A DNA stretch of 64,000 bases, from the NCBI GenBank assembly GCA_030016715.1, contig JASEJD010000004.1:1-64000 (forward strand). The letters run 5' to 3'. The position numbers were made by a program, and so were the translations under genes. The notes beneath the pieces were generated by a model that was not told where the DNA came from, made no database searches, and saw nothing but the letters and a program-made list of their open reading frames with translations. Positions within the stretch are counted from its first letter, which is position 1, and every line of letters begins with the position of its first letter. Source of the DNA: Methanobacteriaceae archaeon. Its GTDB lineage: Archaea; Methanobacteriota; Methanobacteria; Methanobacteriales; Methanobacteriaceae. Below, one piece after another: positions 48,835 through 57,391 of this stretch.

Positions 48835-49218
48835 CTATAAAAGATTAATAGAATCTTTAATTGTAGCTATGGCTTTACTTGGAGATACTGCTACATTTTG
48901 AGGAGTATGAATATTTTTGTATAAGTATACATCAAGATAAGATTGTAATGGCTCTTTTTTGAATATCATATCCATGTTTAAATCTATGTTGTGTACGCTC
49001 CGCATGATTTTAGGCCAATAGCCAATTAACTTCCATTCTTCATTTTTATCAAGATGTAAATTAATTTTATTAATAAATTCTATTTCCGCCATAATAGAAT
49101 TATACCTTCTATTCATCTCTTCCACCGTAAATACAATGACTGTTTCATATTTCTGGAACATTTCAGGATTGTGTAATTTAGCAAATCTTCCAAAAGGCAC
49201 TCCCTTACTAAATCTCAC
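48835..49218 (-). CDS. Unknown protein upstream of PolB1 (B)
   Basis: A 127-residue protein of unknown family. It starts with GTG after AAAGGAG. Aromatic and charged residues are scattered through a mostly helical-looking sequence (VFTVEEMNRRYNSIMAEIEF, read in parts). It is 14 bases before unknown protein A, so the two form a pair upstream of polB1. No domain motif is evident. Confidence 0.6.
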   Translation of the reverse strand: MRFSKGVPFGRFAKLHNPEMFQKYETVIVFTVEEMNRRYNSIMAEIEFINKINLHLDKNEEWKLIGYWPKIMRSVHNIDLNMDMIFKKEPLQSYLDVYLYKNIHTPQNVAVSPSKAIATIKDSINLL

Positions 49219-49528
49219 ATTATAAACTCCTTTTTTCTTGTATTTATCCTATTAAAATCCCAGCGAACTTTTATAAATCGTAAAATAATTTTTTCCCACA
49301 CTGACTAACATATCCTATTTATGTTTTATGGTGTTTGAGGGAGAGTGCATCTGAAAAGTAATTCAAAAACAGATGATAATATAAAACAATCATAACTAAG
49401 GTTAATTAAAATAGAGGTTTAATGAATCAGAATGATAATAAGGAGTACCTTCTATAATAAAAGCAAGCCCATTAACTTACTGATAATATCATAGATTGAA
49501 TATTTCCAGATAAATTTAACATATTTGA
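49219..49528. other. Spacer between unknown gene B and the TauE/SafE permease
   Basis: About 310 bases. A tiny plus-strand frame from GTG at about 49345 (16 codons) and another short one were seen and are judged too weak to call. No promoter or hairpin stands out. Confidence 0.3.
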
Positions 49529-50347
49529 CTAAAGTATTCCAATCATTTTCAAAGCCATATAGATTAAAACTGTTACAAATATTGCCTTCATATATTTTTC
49601 TGGCAGTCTGTGAGCAACTCTTAATCCAATTTGAGCCATTAGAACTGTGAATAATATTAAAACCAGCATTTGAATGATATTAATGTATCCTACTGAATAG
49701 GGAGGTAATCCCTCCACACCCCAACCATTGTATATGTAAGAAGCTATCCCACCAATCGAAGTAAATATTATAACTGCAGTGGAAGTTCCTACCGCCTCTA
49801 ACATGGTGAACCCCATAATTAGAACCATTATAGGAATCATTATAACACCACCACCAATACCAAGAAGTCCAGAAAGAATTCCGGCTATAAATCCCCAGAA
49901 AATGTAATAATAATTATTTTCAATCTTTTCTATCTTATGACTTTTATTTCGAAATAGTATCATTTGAATTGAAACTCCAATAAGCATGATTCCAAATAGG
50001 ACTCTTAAGAAATCACCATTAACATTGCTTGCAATAGATCCTCCTATGAAACCTCCTAAAAATCCGGAAACACCCAGAATTATTGCTGGTTTAATTAAAA
50101 CACATTTTCTGCAGTAGTGGCCGTAGGCACTGCTTATTGCGGTTGGTAAAATAACAGCGAGACTGGTACCAAATGCAACTCGAATAGCAATTGTACTATT
50201 AATTCCAATTGATTCTAAAATCCAAAATTGTACTGGAACTAATATGAATCCCCCGCCAACTCCAAGTAGCCCCGTGGCAAATCCTACAAAAATTCCAGTG
50301 CATATGAGGATTGTAATATAAAAATTAGAAATATCTAAATTCATCAT
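49529..50347 (-). CDS. TauE/SafE family (TSUP) permease
   Basis: A 272-residue membrane protein with about eight helices. The two family repeats carry VGFATGLLGVGGGFILVPVQ (read in parts) and FIAGILSGLLGIGGGVIMIPI, with the GxGGG motif in each. TSUP carriers move sulfite, sulfonates or other organic anions; the substrate here cannot be told. It ends 37 bases beyond the K+ channel start but on the same strand, possibly in one transcript. Confidence 0.88.
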   Translation of the reverse strand: MMNLDISNFYITILICTGIFVGFATGLLGVGGGFILVPVQFWILESIGINSTIAIRVAFGTSLAVILPTAISSAYGHYCRKCVLIKPAIILGVSGFLGGFIGGSIASNVNGDFLRVLFGIMLIGVSIQMILFRNKSHKIEKIENNYYYIFWGFIAGILSGLLGIGGGVIMIPIMVLIMGFTMLEAVGTSTAVIIFTSIGGIASYIYNGWGVEGLPPYSVGYINIIQMLVLILFTVLMAQIGLRVAHRLPEKYMKAIFVTVLIYMALKMIGIL

Positions 50348-50384
50348 AGTATTATGCCATGTAATTTTTCCTAAAAAAGATATG

Positions 50385-51200
50385 TTACTGAGATTTTTTC
50401 ATATTTTCCAGCTCGTTCTTTATTTCTTTTAGCTGGATACTTAAATCATCTATTTTATCTAATTCGTCTATTTTATTATTTATATTATCTATTTTATCCT
50501 CAATTATCCCTATCCGTTTCATGCTTTTTTCTGTTAATTTATCCCTCTCTTTTCTAAAGGCTTCCACTAGAGATGAAGTTGCTGATGCTGTGATCAAACT
50601 TGTAACAATAATGGCACTTAACATTGCCACCACACCAGTTACTCTTCCAATCCCAGTATAGGGGATAATATCACCATAACCTACAGTGGTAATGGTTTGA
50701 ATAATATACCAAATTGAATCTTCATAATTGAGGACATTAGGGTTTATTCCCTTCTCCGCGAATAAAAAAACAGCAGAACATATAAAAAGCATTACTGTGA
50801 AAAAAGTTATGGGATAAATAAGTTTACTTTTCTCCTGAAAGTCAATTACACGGCTTCCTAATACATTTAAAAGTTTTAGTAGTACATATACCTTAAGGAG
50901 AACTATTAAACGGGAAATTAGTAAGATGTTTGAATCACTTAAGCCCATGAGATTTATGAAAATAAAATATACCGGTATAAAGGCCATTATATAACTAAAT
51001 TTAAATTGGATTAATTTGTATCTAAATCTGAAATAATAACCCAATAATAATAAGATAGATGCAAAAAGGTCGAATAATCCGATATTATAATAGCTAGTAA
51101 TTCTTAACTCGAATATGGCAGATATGAATAACAAGAAAATTTCAATAAAAATTAATGTTACAAAAAATACTTCAAAAAACCATTTTAAACGATTTTCCAT
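50385..51200 (-). CDS. Potassium channel with six membrane helices
   Basis: A 271-residue channel. The selectivity filter is TITTVGYGDIIP (about residue 167-178). Upstream are five hydrophobic segments, of which ISRLIVLLKVYVLLKLL resembles a weak voltage-sensor helix. The C-terminus (about 215-271) is a charged coiled coil (EDKIDNINNKIDELDKID read in parts). It is like archaeal Kv-type channels such as KvAP/MVP. Membrane potassium flux is certain by filter sequence; voltage gating is likely but the arginines of S4 are few. Confidence 0.9.
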   Translation of the reverse strand: MENRLKWFFEVFFVTLIFIEIFLLFISAIFELRITSYYNIGLFDLFASILLLLGYYFRFRYKLIQFKFSYIMAFIPVYFIFINLMGLSDSNILLISRLIVLLKVYVLLKLLNVLGSRVIDFQEKSKLIYPITFFTVMLFICSAVFLFAEKGINPNVLNYEDSIWYIIQTITTVGYGDIIPYTGIGRVTGVVAMLSAIIVTSLITASATSSLVEAFRKERDKLTEKSMKRIGIIEDKIDNINNKIDELDKIDDLSIQLKEIKNELENMKKSQ

Positions 51201-51375
51201 AAAAAAGAATTGTTAAATTGAATATTAATAATTTTTGGTTCAAAAATCAATAAAATCATTTATTTATCGAAAAAATATAAGAATAAAATCATTTTATCAT
51301 GTTTTAAATTATAATTAAAATAAAATAATTCTATTCAAAGAATTATAAAATAAAAAAAGGGTTTAGATAGGGGTA

Positions 51376-52311
51376 TTATAAAGTTACACCCATATCCAGT
51401 TGTTCAGTTAATTCTTTGTATCTGTTTCTGATTGTTACTTCAGTTACACCTGCAATATCAGCCACATCTCTCTGGGTTTTTCGCTCCCCTAAAAGAACTG
51501 AAGCAATGTATAATGCAGCGGCTGCAACACCAGTAGGACCTCTTCCAGATGTAAGTCCTTTTTCCATGGCTTTTTCAATTATCTCTATGGCCTTTGATTG
51601 TACTTCACCAGAAAGTCCTAGTTCACTTGCAAATCTTGGAACATAATCTACCGGTGAAGTTGGAGGTAGCTTAATATTTAATTCACGAGTCAAGAATCGG
51701 TAGGTTCTTCCCACTTCTTTTTTACTTACCCTGGAAACTTCAGCTATTTCATCTAGAGTTCTAGGAACATTACATCTTCTGCATGCCGCATATAGTGATG
51801 CTGCTACAACCCCTTCAATACTCCGTCCTCTTATGAGTTTATTTTCTACTGCACTTCTGTAGACTACAGATGCTGCTTCTCTAACACTTCTTGGAAGACC
51901 TAATCTTGAAGAATCTCTATCCAGTTCACTAAGAGCAAATGCTAGGTTTCTCTCAGTTGCACCTGATATTCTTATTTTTCTCTGCCATTTCCTCAGACGG
52001 TACCATTGAGCTCTGTTCCTTGCGGGTATGTCTCTACCATAGATATCCTTATTTCTCCAGTCAATCATGGTACTAAGACCTTTATCATGGATAGTGTAAG
52101 TAATGGGTGCCCCTACTCTGGTTCTTTTGTCTCTTTGTTCATGGTCAAATGCTCTCCATTCTGGCCCCATATCTACCAGATTGTCATCAATAACTAAACC
52201 GCAAGCACCACAAACAATCTCTGCACGCTCATAATCACCTATAAGTTCTTCAGAACCACATTCTGGACATTTTGTTTCCACTTTTTCTATTTCAGAAACA
52301 TCATACTTCAT
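51376..52311 (-). CDS. tfb: Transcription initiation factor IIB
   Basis: A 311-residue TFB. It recruits RNA polymerase to TBP-DNA complexes. The zinc ribbon is [24 protein letters not shown] (parts; about 16-40), followed by the B-finger region [19 protein letters not shown]. Two cyclin repeats follow, with [18 protein letters not shown] and [21 protein letters not shown] as marks. The ATG at 52311 is chosen: it overlaps the gar1 stop in ATGA, follows AAGGA, and gives the usual 311-residue length. gar1-tfb pairing is typical of euryarchaea. Confidence 0.95.
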   Translation of the reverse strand: MKYDVSEIEKVETKCPECGSEELIGDYERAEIVCGACGLVIDDNLVDMGPEWRAFDHEQRDKRTRVGAPITYTIHDKGLSTMIDWRNKDIYGRDIPARNRAQWYRLRKWQRKIRISGATERNLAFALSELDRDSSRLGLPRSVREAASVVYRSAVENKLIRGRSIEGVVAASLYAACRRCNVPRTLDEIAEVSRVSKKEVGRTYRFLTRELNIKLPPTSPVDYVPRFASELGLSGEVQSKAIEIIEKAMEKGLTSGRGPTGVAAAALYIASVLLGERKTQRDVADIAGVTEVTIRNRYKELTEQLDMGVTL

Positions 52312-52586
52312 TTTTTCCTTCGTTTTCGTCGCCCCCATTTTTTCACGGGTTTTGTCCCTATATACAATACCTCTCCAACTCGGTTTTCAAAGTTTTTCGA
52401 ATTTATTGCACGGTTGGGTTTTATGGTAATATATGGATTTTTGGTTGGACCAAAAATATCATGTACTATTCCCAGTTTTTCTTTTTTCTTGGTGAATACT
52501 GGAAGTCTGAAACCAGGCGTTTGATTGGATCTAAGGATAATATTACCTTTATTGGAGATATGTGAAATAATTCCCAATTCTTTCAT
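52308..52586 (-). CDS. gar1: H/ACA RNP component Gar1
   Basis: A 92-residue protein of the archaeal pseudouridylation complex. The core beta-barrel is read from [30 protein letters not shown] and [20 protein letters not shown], with a basic tail for RNA contact. It overlaps tfb by 4 bases, the usual order. Promoter: CGAAAAC then TATATATATA at 52629-52647 on the minus strand, giving a leader of about 20-25 bases. Confidence 0.93.
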   Translation of the reverse strand: MKELGIISHISNKGNIILRSNQTPGFRLPVFTKKKEKLGIVHDIFGPTKNPYITIKPNRAINSKNFENRVGEVLYIGTKPVKKWGRRKRRKK

Positions 52587-52628
52587 GTTAAAACCGAAAC
52601 TTTTATATAATAAATAATGTTATTCGAA

Positions 52629-52647
52629 CTTATATATATAGTTTTCG
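52629..52647 (-). promoter_or_regulatory. BRE/TATA promoter of gar1-tfb
   Basis: On the minus strand CGAAAAC precedes TATATATATA. The flanks form an imperfect palindrome (CGAACT ... GTTTTCG), so the site is nearly symmetric and might also be bound in the other orientation. Confidence 0.45.
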
Positions 52648-52755
52648 ATAGTATTATATGTAATTTAAATTCATATAAAAAATAGTTAATGTTAATAAGA
52701 TATCAAACAAGTGTATTATGAGGTTTAAGACACTTATAATTAAACAAATCTAAAT

Positions 52756-53814
52756 TTAAACCGTTGCACTTTTACTGCTTTTAATTAACTTTCCATAATA
52801 CAATGCAGCCACAGCACCAATAAATGTTACAGTGAAATAACTGGCCAGACGATCAATTATACTAGCAGGTAAAACCACATCTGCAGGTACACCTACTACT
52901 GCAAAAAGTGCTACCAATGTGGCTTCCCTAATACCCCATGCTCCAGGAAGTATAGGGAGAAGAGAAATCAATATTGCGACAGTATAAATTATAACCAGAG
53001 GAATGATTGGGGGATAAGAGCCTAAAGCAACAAAGCAAACATAAATCCTTAATACATCAATTCCCCACATTCCAAATGAGATAAAAAATCCTATTAAAAA
53101 AACCTTTTTATCCTCTAAAGCTTGCATGAAACCTGTTGAAAAACGGTTTATGTAAAAGATTAGTTTTTCTCTAATATCAATGAATTCAAGGGGTTTCTTA
53201 GTAAATTTGATTATAAAAGGAAAAACCGACTTAGCTATTCTAATAATCATTCTTTGAGCTATATCCTTATTTAAACCCGCGTATATCAGTATTACAAAAA
53301 ATATCATGGTAATGAATATTAGCACACTCACTACCAGACGAGTGATAATACTTATATTCCATGTTAAAATGAATATAGCTGCGAAAAGAGAGATTATAAC
53401 AAATGGAAAGAATTCAAATACTCTATCCGCAGTTGATGAAGCAAATCCAATCTCAAATGGGGTTCCCTCCAACTCTCTCAATAAATACGCCCTTAAAGGC
53501 TCCCCACCGGCAGCACCAGGAGTTACATTATTTCCGAAAAGACTAGCCATGAGCATGATTAATGTAGTTTTAAATTTAGGTGCTTTATCTACCACATTAA
53601 GAATAAGTCTCCATCTCAATGCCCATATTAAAATGATTATAGCTTCTAGAATGAAATTTAATAACAAAAATTGTAAATTAGTGCGTTTTAAAACATTTAT
53701 AATATCATTTATACCTATAATAAAGGATATTACAAATATAATAAAAAACGATGCTGCGAAAGATAAGATTATCTTCCATTTATGCTTTCTAATAGTATCA
53801 TATGTATTACTCAT
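52756..53814 (-). CDS. LPG synthase-like (UPF0104) integral membrane protein
   Basis: A 352-residue protein with seven to eight helices of the lysylphosphatidylglycerol synthase TM region (UPF0104/AglD C-terminal) family. Motifs: NNVTPGAAGGEPLRAYLL (about 94-111), STADRVFEFFPF and LLPILPGAWGIREATLVALF (about 289-308). The PGAWGIRE-like segment is characteristic. Members are thought to move or tether polyprenyl-linked sugars or lipids; here the role is unknown and may concern wall or glycan assembly. Confidence 0.85.
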   Translation of the reverse strand: MSNTYDTIRKHKWKIILSFAASFFIIFVISFIIGINDIINVLKRTNLQFLLLNFILEAIIILIWALRWRLILNVVDKAPKFKTTLIMLMASLFGNNVTPGAAGGEPLRAYLLRELEGTPFEIGFASSTADRVFEFFPFVIISLFAAIFILTWNISIITRLVVSVLIFITMIFFVILIYAGLNKDIAQRMIIRIAKSVFPFIIKFTKKPLEFIDIREKLIFYINRFSTGFMQALEDKKVFLIGFFISFGMWGIDVLRIYVCFVALGSYPPIIPLVIIYTVAILISLLPILPGAWGIREATLVALFAVVGVPADVVLPASIIDRLASYFTVTFIGAVAALYYGKLIKSSKSATV

Positions 53815-53904
53815 TAAAATCCTCGGTTAAAATAGGTATTGGCTAATGCATTAATTGAATTATTTATTTTTGGCATTTATGAAATTATTTCATATTAAAT
53901 ATAG

Positions 53905-54567
53905 TCAGTTAATTCCTAAAATTTCCGATAAAGAAAAGCCTTTTTCAATTTTTTCTGAAATTTTCTTTTCTTGCTCTTTAATATTTATCGTCTCTTTTAT
54001 TACCTCATAATATCTAGATTGGGGAATTACTAAAACTCCACAATCATCACCAATTATCATATCATTGGGATGAATTTCTATATCTCCAAATTTAATAGGA
54101 ACATTTACTTCACCCCTATTCAAAGGCATGCCCGCATTAGGAATAATTGAAGAAGAAAAAACTGGATAATTTAAGGATCTGATGGCCGAAATATCTCTTA
54201 CTGCTCCTAAAACCACAGTACCTCCCAAACCATTTTTCTGTGCCATTCGAGAAGTTAATTCACCCCATAAGGCTTGTTCATTGTTGTCCGGACATATTAC
54301 TATAACTTGACCTTTTTTTGCAGTTTCGATTGCTTTAACAACTGTCCCCCAATCACCAGAATTAGTTTTTACTGTTACTGCGCTACCGGATAACTTTTCA
54401 CCAGATCGGAGCTTAACACCCTTTAAAGATGTGTTCTTTATATCTAATTTTTTCATTGCATCTGAGATCTGAGGTGTGGAGATATTTTTTAGAGTTTTTT
54501 GATCAAACTTTTTTGTGCTGAAATTTCTTAGTATAGTTTCTGGAGATATTTTCGGTTTATTTTTCAT
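53905..54567 (-). CDS. RraA-like family protein
   Basis: A 220-residue RraA/HMG-aldolase fold protein. Motifs: STPQISDAMKKLDIKN, GDWGTVVKAIETAKKGQVIVI, and the core GELTSRMAQKNGLGGTVVLGAVRDISAI (in parts; about 103-130), where the Arg-Asp pair is the metal/substrate site of the family. Related archaeal domains are fused to hexulose-6-phosphate synthase, so a role in sugar-phosphate or aldol metabolism is possible; regulator-of-RNase function is not expected in archaea. ATG at 54567, overlapping nothing, follows AGGA; TTG at 54570 is equally possible. Confidence 0.8.
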   Translation of the reverse strand: MKNKPKISPETILRNFSTKKFDQKTLKNISTPQISDAMKKLDIKNTSLKGVKLRSGEKLSGSAVTVKTNSGDWGTVVKAIETAKKGQVIVICPDNNEQALWGELTSRMAQKNGLGGTVVLGAVRDISAIRSLNYPVFSSSIIPNAGMPLNRGEVNVPIKFGDIEIHPNDMIIGDDCGVLVIPQSRYYEVIKETINIKEQEKKISEKIEKGFSLSEILGIN

Positions 54568-54573
54568 CAATAA

Positions 54574-54864
54574 TCAATCCTGAGGTGTTGTAACTTCTTC
54601 TACCAATTTTCGACCTGCTACGACCTCATCCACACTGTGAATTGATCCACCATACTGTTCTATGGCCTCGGTTATTTCATCATAATCTAAATCATTTCCC
54701 TGGATAGTTACCTTAATATTCTCTGTTTCCTTATCAATTTCCATTAAGGTAATGTTAACACCATCCACATTGTTTATTTCACTTAAAAATTTAGCAAAAT
54801 AGGGTATGGTTGGTTCATGTGGTTTTAAAATGTCTAAAACTATTCTAATAAGGCCTTTTGCCAC
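54574..54864 (-). CDS. DUF211 family protein
   Basis: A 96-residue DUF211 protein, an archaeal ferredoxin-like fold that forms oligomers in structures. IRIVLDILKPHEPTIPYFAKFLSEI (in parts) and DYDEITEAIEQYGGSIHSVDEV mark the family. No enzymatic function is known. It ends 7 bases before the RraA-like gene, so the two are probably cotranscribed. The gene starts with GTG after GGAGGAAATTGAA. Confidence 0.88.
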   Translation of the reverse strand: MAKGLIRIVLDILKPHEPTIPYFAKFLSEINNVDGVNITLMEIDKETENIKVTIQGNDLDYDEITEAIEQYGGSIHSVDEVVAGRKLVEEVTTPQD

Positions 54865-55067
54865 TTCAATTTCCTCCAGATTATTGATTAATATATCTAT
54901 TTGTATTTACTTAATTAAATCATTTCTTAAAAAATATTGCCAAAAATAAAGAAAAATATTTGAGTATATGGAAATGCTTTTTTTTGAATATGTAATGGAA
55001 TGATTTATATACTTTTTCTAAAGATATGTGATTTTTTATAAAACTATTCTTCAAAAAAAATATGCCG

Positions 55068-55082
55068 AAAAGTATTTATAGT
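55068..55082 (+). promoter_or_regulatory. BRE/TATA promoter of the candidate RNA
   Basis: GAAAAG then TATTTATAG fits the archaeal BRE plus TATA pattern. Initiation about 25 bases downstream falls at about 55100-55105, exactly where the first hairpin begins. By-eye match only. Confidence 0.35.
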
Positions 55083-55103
55083 ACTATTTTTCTAATTAGT
55101 CAA

Positions 55104-55195
55104 GTCTAAACTTCCCCCCCTTAGTTTAGACAAAGTGTCCCCCACAAATTAATTTTATAACCCCCTTTTAAGTTAAGGGGGACACAATTATTTTT
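55104..55195 (+). ncRNA. Candidate structured non-coding RNA with C-run/G-run pairing
   Basis: Two perfect inverted repeats lie side by side. TCTAAACT (55105-55112) pairs with AGTTTAGA (55123-55130) around a TCCCCCCCTT loop. GTGTCCCCC (55135-55143) pairs with GGGGGACAC (55177-55185). A second C-run inside the large loop, CCCCCTT at 55161-55167, can pair with AAGGGGG at 55175-55181 instead, so two folds compete. A T-run (TTATTTTTAATAA) follows, as in an archaeal terminator, and a promoter sits 25 bases ahead. No family was recognised. The strand is inferred from promoter and T-run. Confidence 0.4.
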
Positions 55196-55616
55196 AATAA
55201 TGAATATTTATTTTGGAAGTACTTGATAATTAATTAAAAGTTTCAAAAATTCTTAAATTTCCAATATAGATATTTATAATAAAATAAATTGAAAATAAAA
55301 CTTTAAAAATAATATTTTTACTACAAAAACTATTTAATAGATTTTTTTTAAAACAGAACACTTAAAATATATATTTCAATAGAAGCATAGGGAATTTGCT
55401 AAAATTTTCATTTTTTTCATAAATGTTTAAAGGTTAAATGAATTAATCAATGATACTATTTTTTATATACCTAAATGGCATAATATAAATTGGAATTATA
55501 TAACGCTATCTTAGTAATGAATTAATAATTTTGTAGTATATGGTACTACTAATTATTCTAGGATAGATATTTTATATGATTACGTAGATACTATTACAGT
55601 CATCAAAGGGCTTATC

Positions 55617-56033
55617 ATGAGTTTTAGAAGATTACTACGCATAGAAGAAGAACTTGAAGAACTTAAATTCTGTGTAGAAGAAGGAGTGCCAATTTTAATT
55701 GAAGGTAAAAGAGATGAAGAAGCTCTAAGAGAACTTGGAATTAATGGAAATTTTATTAAAGTTTCAGGTTCTGGCCTTAAACTCTATGAAATAGCAGAAA
55801 TAGCTGCAGAAGCATCTTCTAAAGTTGTTATATTAACAGATTTTGACAAAAAAGGAAATGAACTTGCAAAAAGACTATCAAAAGATATTCAAAGTTTAGG
55901 TTCCCATCCAAACCTTAAAATAAGGAAAAAGATTATGGGGATGACCAGAAGATACATAAAAGACATTCAAAGTCTTCCAAACCATATTAATCAACTTGAG
56001 CTCGAATTATACCCCTATGGTTGCTGTATATAA
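55617..56033 (+). CDS. Small Toprim domain protein
   Basis: A 138-residue protein of the COG1658/UPF0292 Toprim type. The catalytic Glu is in [15 protein letters not shown] (about 28-42) and the DxD in [15 protein letters not shown] (about 80-94). It resembles RNase M5 and small primase-like Toprim proteins. It lies directly before dnaG with a gap of 90 bases, so two Toprim genes are adjacent and may act in the same replication or RNA-processing role. Start ATG at 55617. Confidence 0.85.
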   Translation: MSFRRLLRIEEELEELKFCVEEGVPILIEGKRDEEALRELGINGNFIKVSGSGLKLYEIAEIAAEASSKVVILTDFDKKGNELAKRLSKDIQSLGSHPNLKIRKKIMGMTRRYIKDIQSLPNHINQLELELYPYGCCI

Positions 56034-56122
56034 TCCTATTATCAATATTTCAGTAAGAAATTAAGATAAATTATATGCAAATTCACCAAAAGTATCTACA
56101 AATAATAAAAGGGAGGCTTAAC

Positions 56123-57259
56123 ATGGGAAAAGAAGAAATAAGTACAACCAAATATCTCATTCACGCTCAAATTAATGCTAATGGTATTGTTGAAAAACCC
56201 GATGTAGTTGGGGCTATTTTTGGACAAACTGAAGGACTTTTAAGTAATGATCTCGATCTTCGAGAACTTCAAAAAACCGGAAGGATAGGTAGAATCAAAG
56301 TAAATATTAATTCCAGAGGAGGCAGATCAAAAGGGGAAATTGTTATCCCTTCCAGTCTAGACAGAGTTGAAACTGCTATTTTAGCCGCGTCCTTAGAAAC
56401 AATAAACCGGGTAGGACCATGTGAAGCATACATACAAATATCTAAAGTGGAGGATGTAAGAGCGGTTAAAAGGAAAACCGTGGTAAACAGGGCAAAAGAG
56501 ATTTATGCAGGTATGATGGAGGAAGTGACCCCTGAAAGCATTAAAATGATCGAAGAAGTGAAGGAAGCAATGAGAATTCATGAAATAACCGAATATGGGT
56601 CTGAAAAACTTCCCGCAGGACCAAACGTCCAAACTTCTGATGCAATTCTTGTGGTGGAAGGCCGTGCCGATGTTCTAAACTTACTTAAACACGGTGTTAA
56701 AAATGCCATCGCTGTAGAGGGAGTAAGTGTCCCCAAAACAGTTGCCGAATTAACCAAAAATAAAACAGTTACTGCATTTGTGGATGGAGATAGAGGTGGA
56801 GAACTGATCCTTAAGGAATTATTACAAGTAGGAGAAATTGACTACGTTACCAGAGCACCTAAAGGAAAGGAAGTAGAAGATCTGGCTAAAGATGAAATAA
56901 TGGTAGCCTTAAGAGATAAGATACCCATAGAACAGATGTACCATGATATGGGCATAAAAGTTGAACCTAAAAGTGAAGATAAGCTTAAAGTATTGAAAAA
57001 TATTCTGAGTGAATTAGAAGGATCTGGTAATGCAGAAATTCTGGATGATGCCCTAAATATTCTTAAAGAGGTTAAAGTCGAAAATCTCTATGATGAACTC
57101 AAAACAGTTAATAATCACACCTATGCAGTTGTATTCGACGGTGTTGTCAGTCAGCGACTAGTTGATATAGCCCATGAAAAAGGTGTTAAACATATTGTAG
57201 CTGTTAGAATGAGTGATGTTGTTAAAAAACCAAATAACATAAAAATAATCACTAGATAA
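56123..57259 (+). CDS. dnaG: Archaeal DnaG (Toprim primase-like protein)
   Basis: A 378-residue protein. The N-terminal domain (STTKYLIHAQINANG, then GAIFGQTEGLL) is archaeal-specific; the Toprim domain follows with VVEGRADVLNLLK (about 176-188) and FVDGDRGGEL (about 215-224). In archaea DnaG is linked to the exosome and can make primers. The ATG at 56123 follows GGGAGG. A hairpin terminator follows the gene. Confidence 0.94.
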   Translation: MGKEEISTTKYLIHAQINANGIVEKPDVVGAIFGQTEGLLSNDLDLRELQKTGRIGRIKVNINSRGGRSKGEIVIPSSLDRVETAILAASLETINRVGPCEAYIQISKVEDVRAVKRKTVVNRAKEIYAGMMEEVTPESIKMIEEVKEAMRIHEITEYGSEKLPAGPNVQTSDAILVVEGRADVLNLLKHGVKNAIAVEGVSVPKTVAELTKNKTVTAFVDGDRGGELILKELLQVGEIDYVTRAPKGKEVEDLAKDEIMVALRDKIPIEQMYHDMGIKVEPKSEDKLKVLKNILSELEGSGNAEILDDALNILKEVKVENLYDELKTVNNHTYAVVFDGVVSQRLVDIAHEKGVKHIVAVRMSDVVKKPNNIKIITR

Positions 57260-57260
57260 A

Positions 57261-57289
57261 TTGTTTTCTCATCCCTGATGAGTTAACAA
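57261..57289 (+). terminator. Hairpin after dnaG
   Basis: TTGTT (57261-57265) and AACAA (57285-57289) flank a 6-bp stem CTCATC (57268-57273) with GATGAG (57277-57282), loop CCT, with a 2x2 internal mismatch. A/T-rich sequence follows. Confidence 0.45.
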
Positions 57290-57391
57290 TTCCTTATATT
57301 ATTAATAAAATGCCTTTAATTCATTTATTCATCTATATTTAATTTTTTTGATAGTAGGTTTTGTGATAAAAACCAATTTAGAGGCAGTATA

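Larger units (their letters stand above)
54865..55616. other. Long divergent intergenic region containing a candidate RNA
   Basis: A 752-base spacer between leftward DUF211 and the rightward Toprim gene. Most is A/T; the exception is the C- and G-rich patch at about 55104-55185, listed separately. Promoter-like TTTATATAC sequences lie near 55003 and 55455. No protein frame was supported. Confidence 0.5.

Noticed and set aside
49219-49528. Tiny plus-strand frames (11 and 16 codons)
   Set aside because: Too short, without homology; expected by chance in this composition.
55113-55120. C7 run as a sequencing artefact
   Set aside because: The run lies in a loop between perfect stem arms and is matched by a G-run further on, which favours a real structure; still, its exact length is uncertain.
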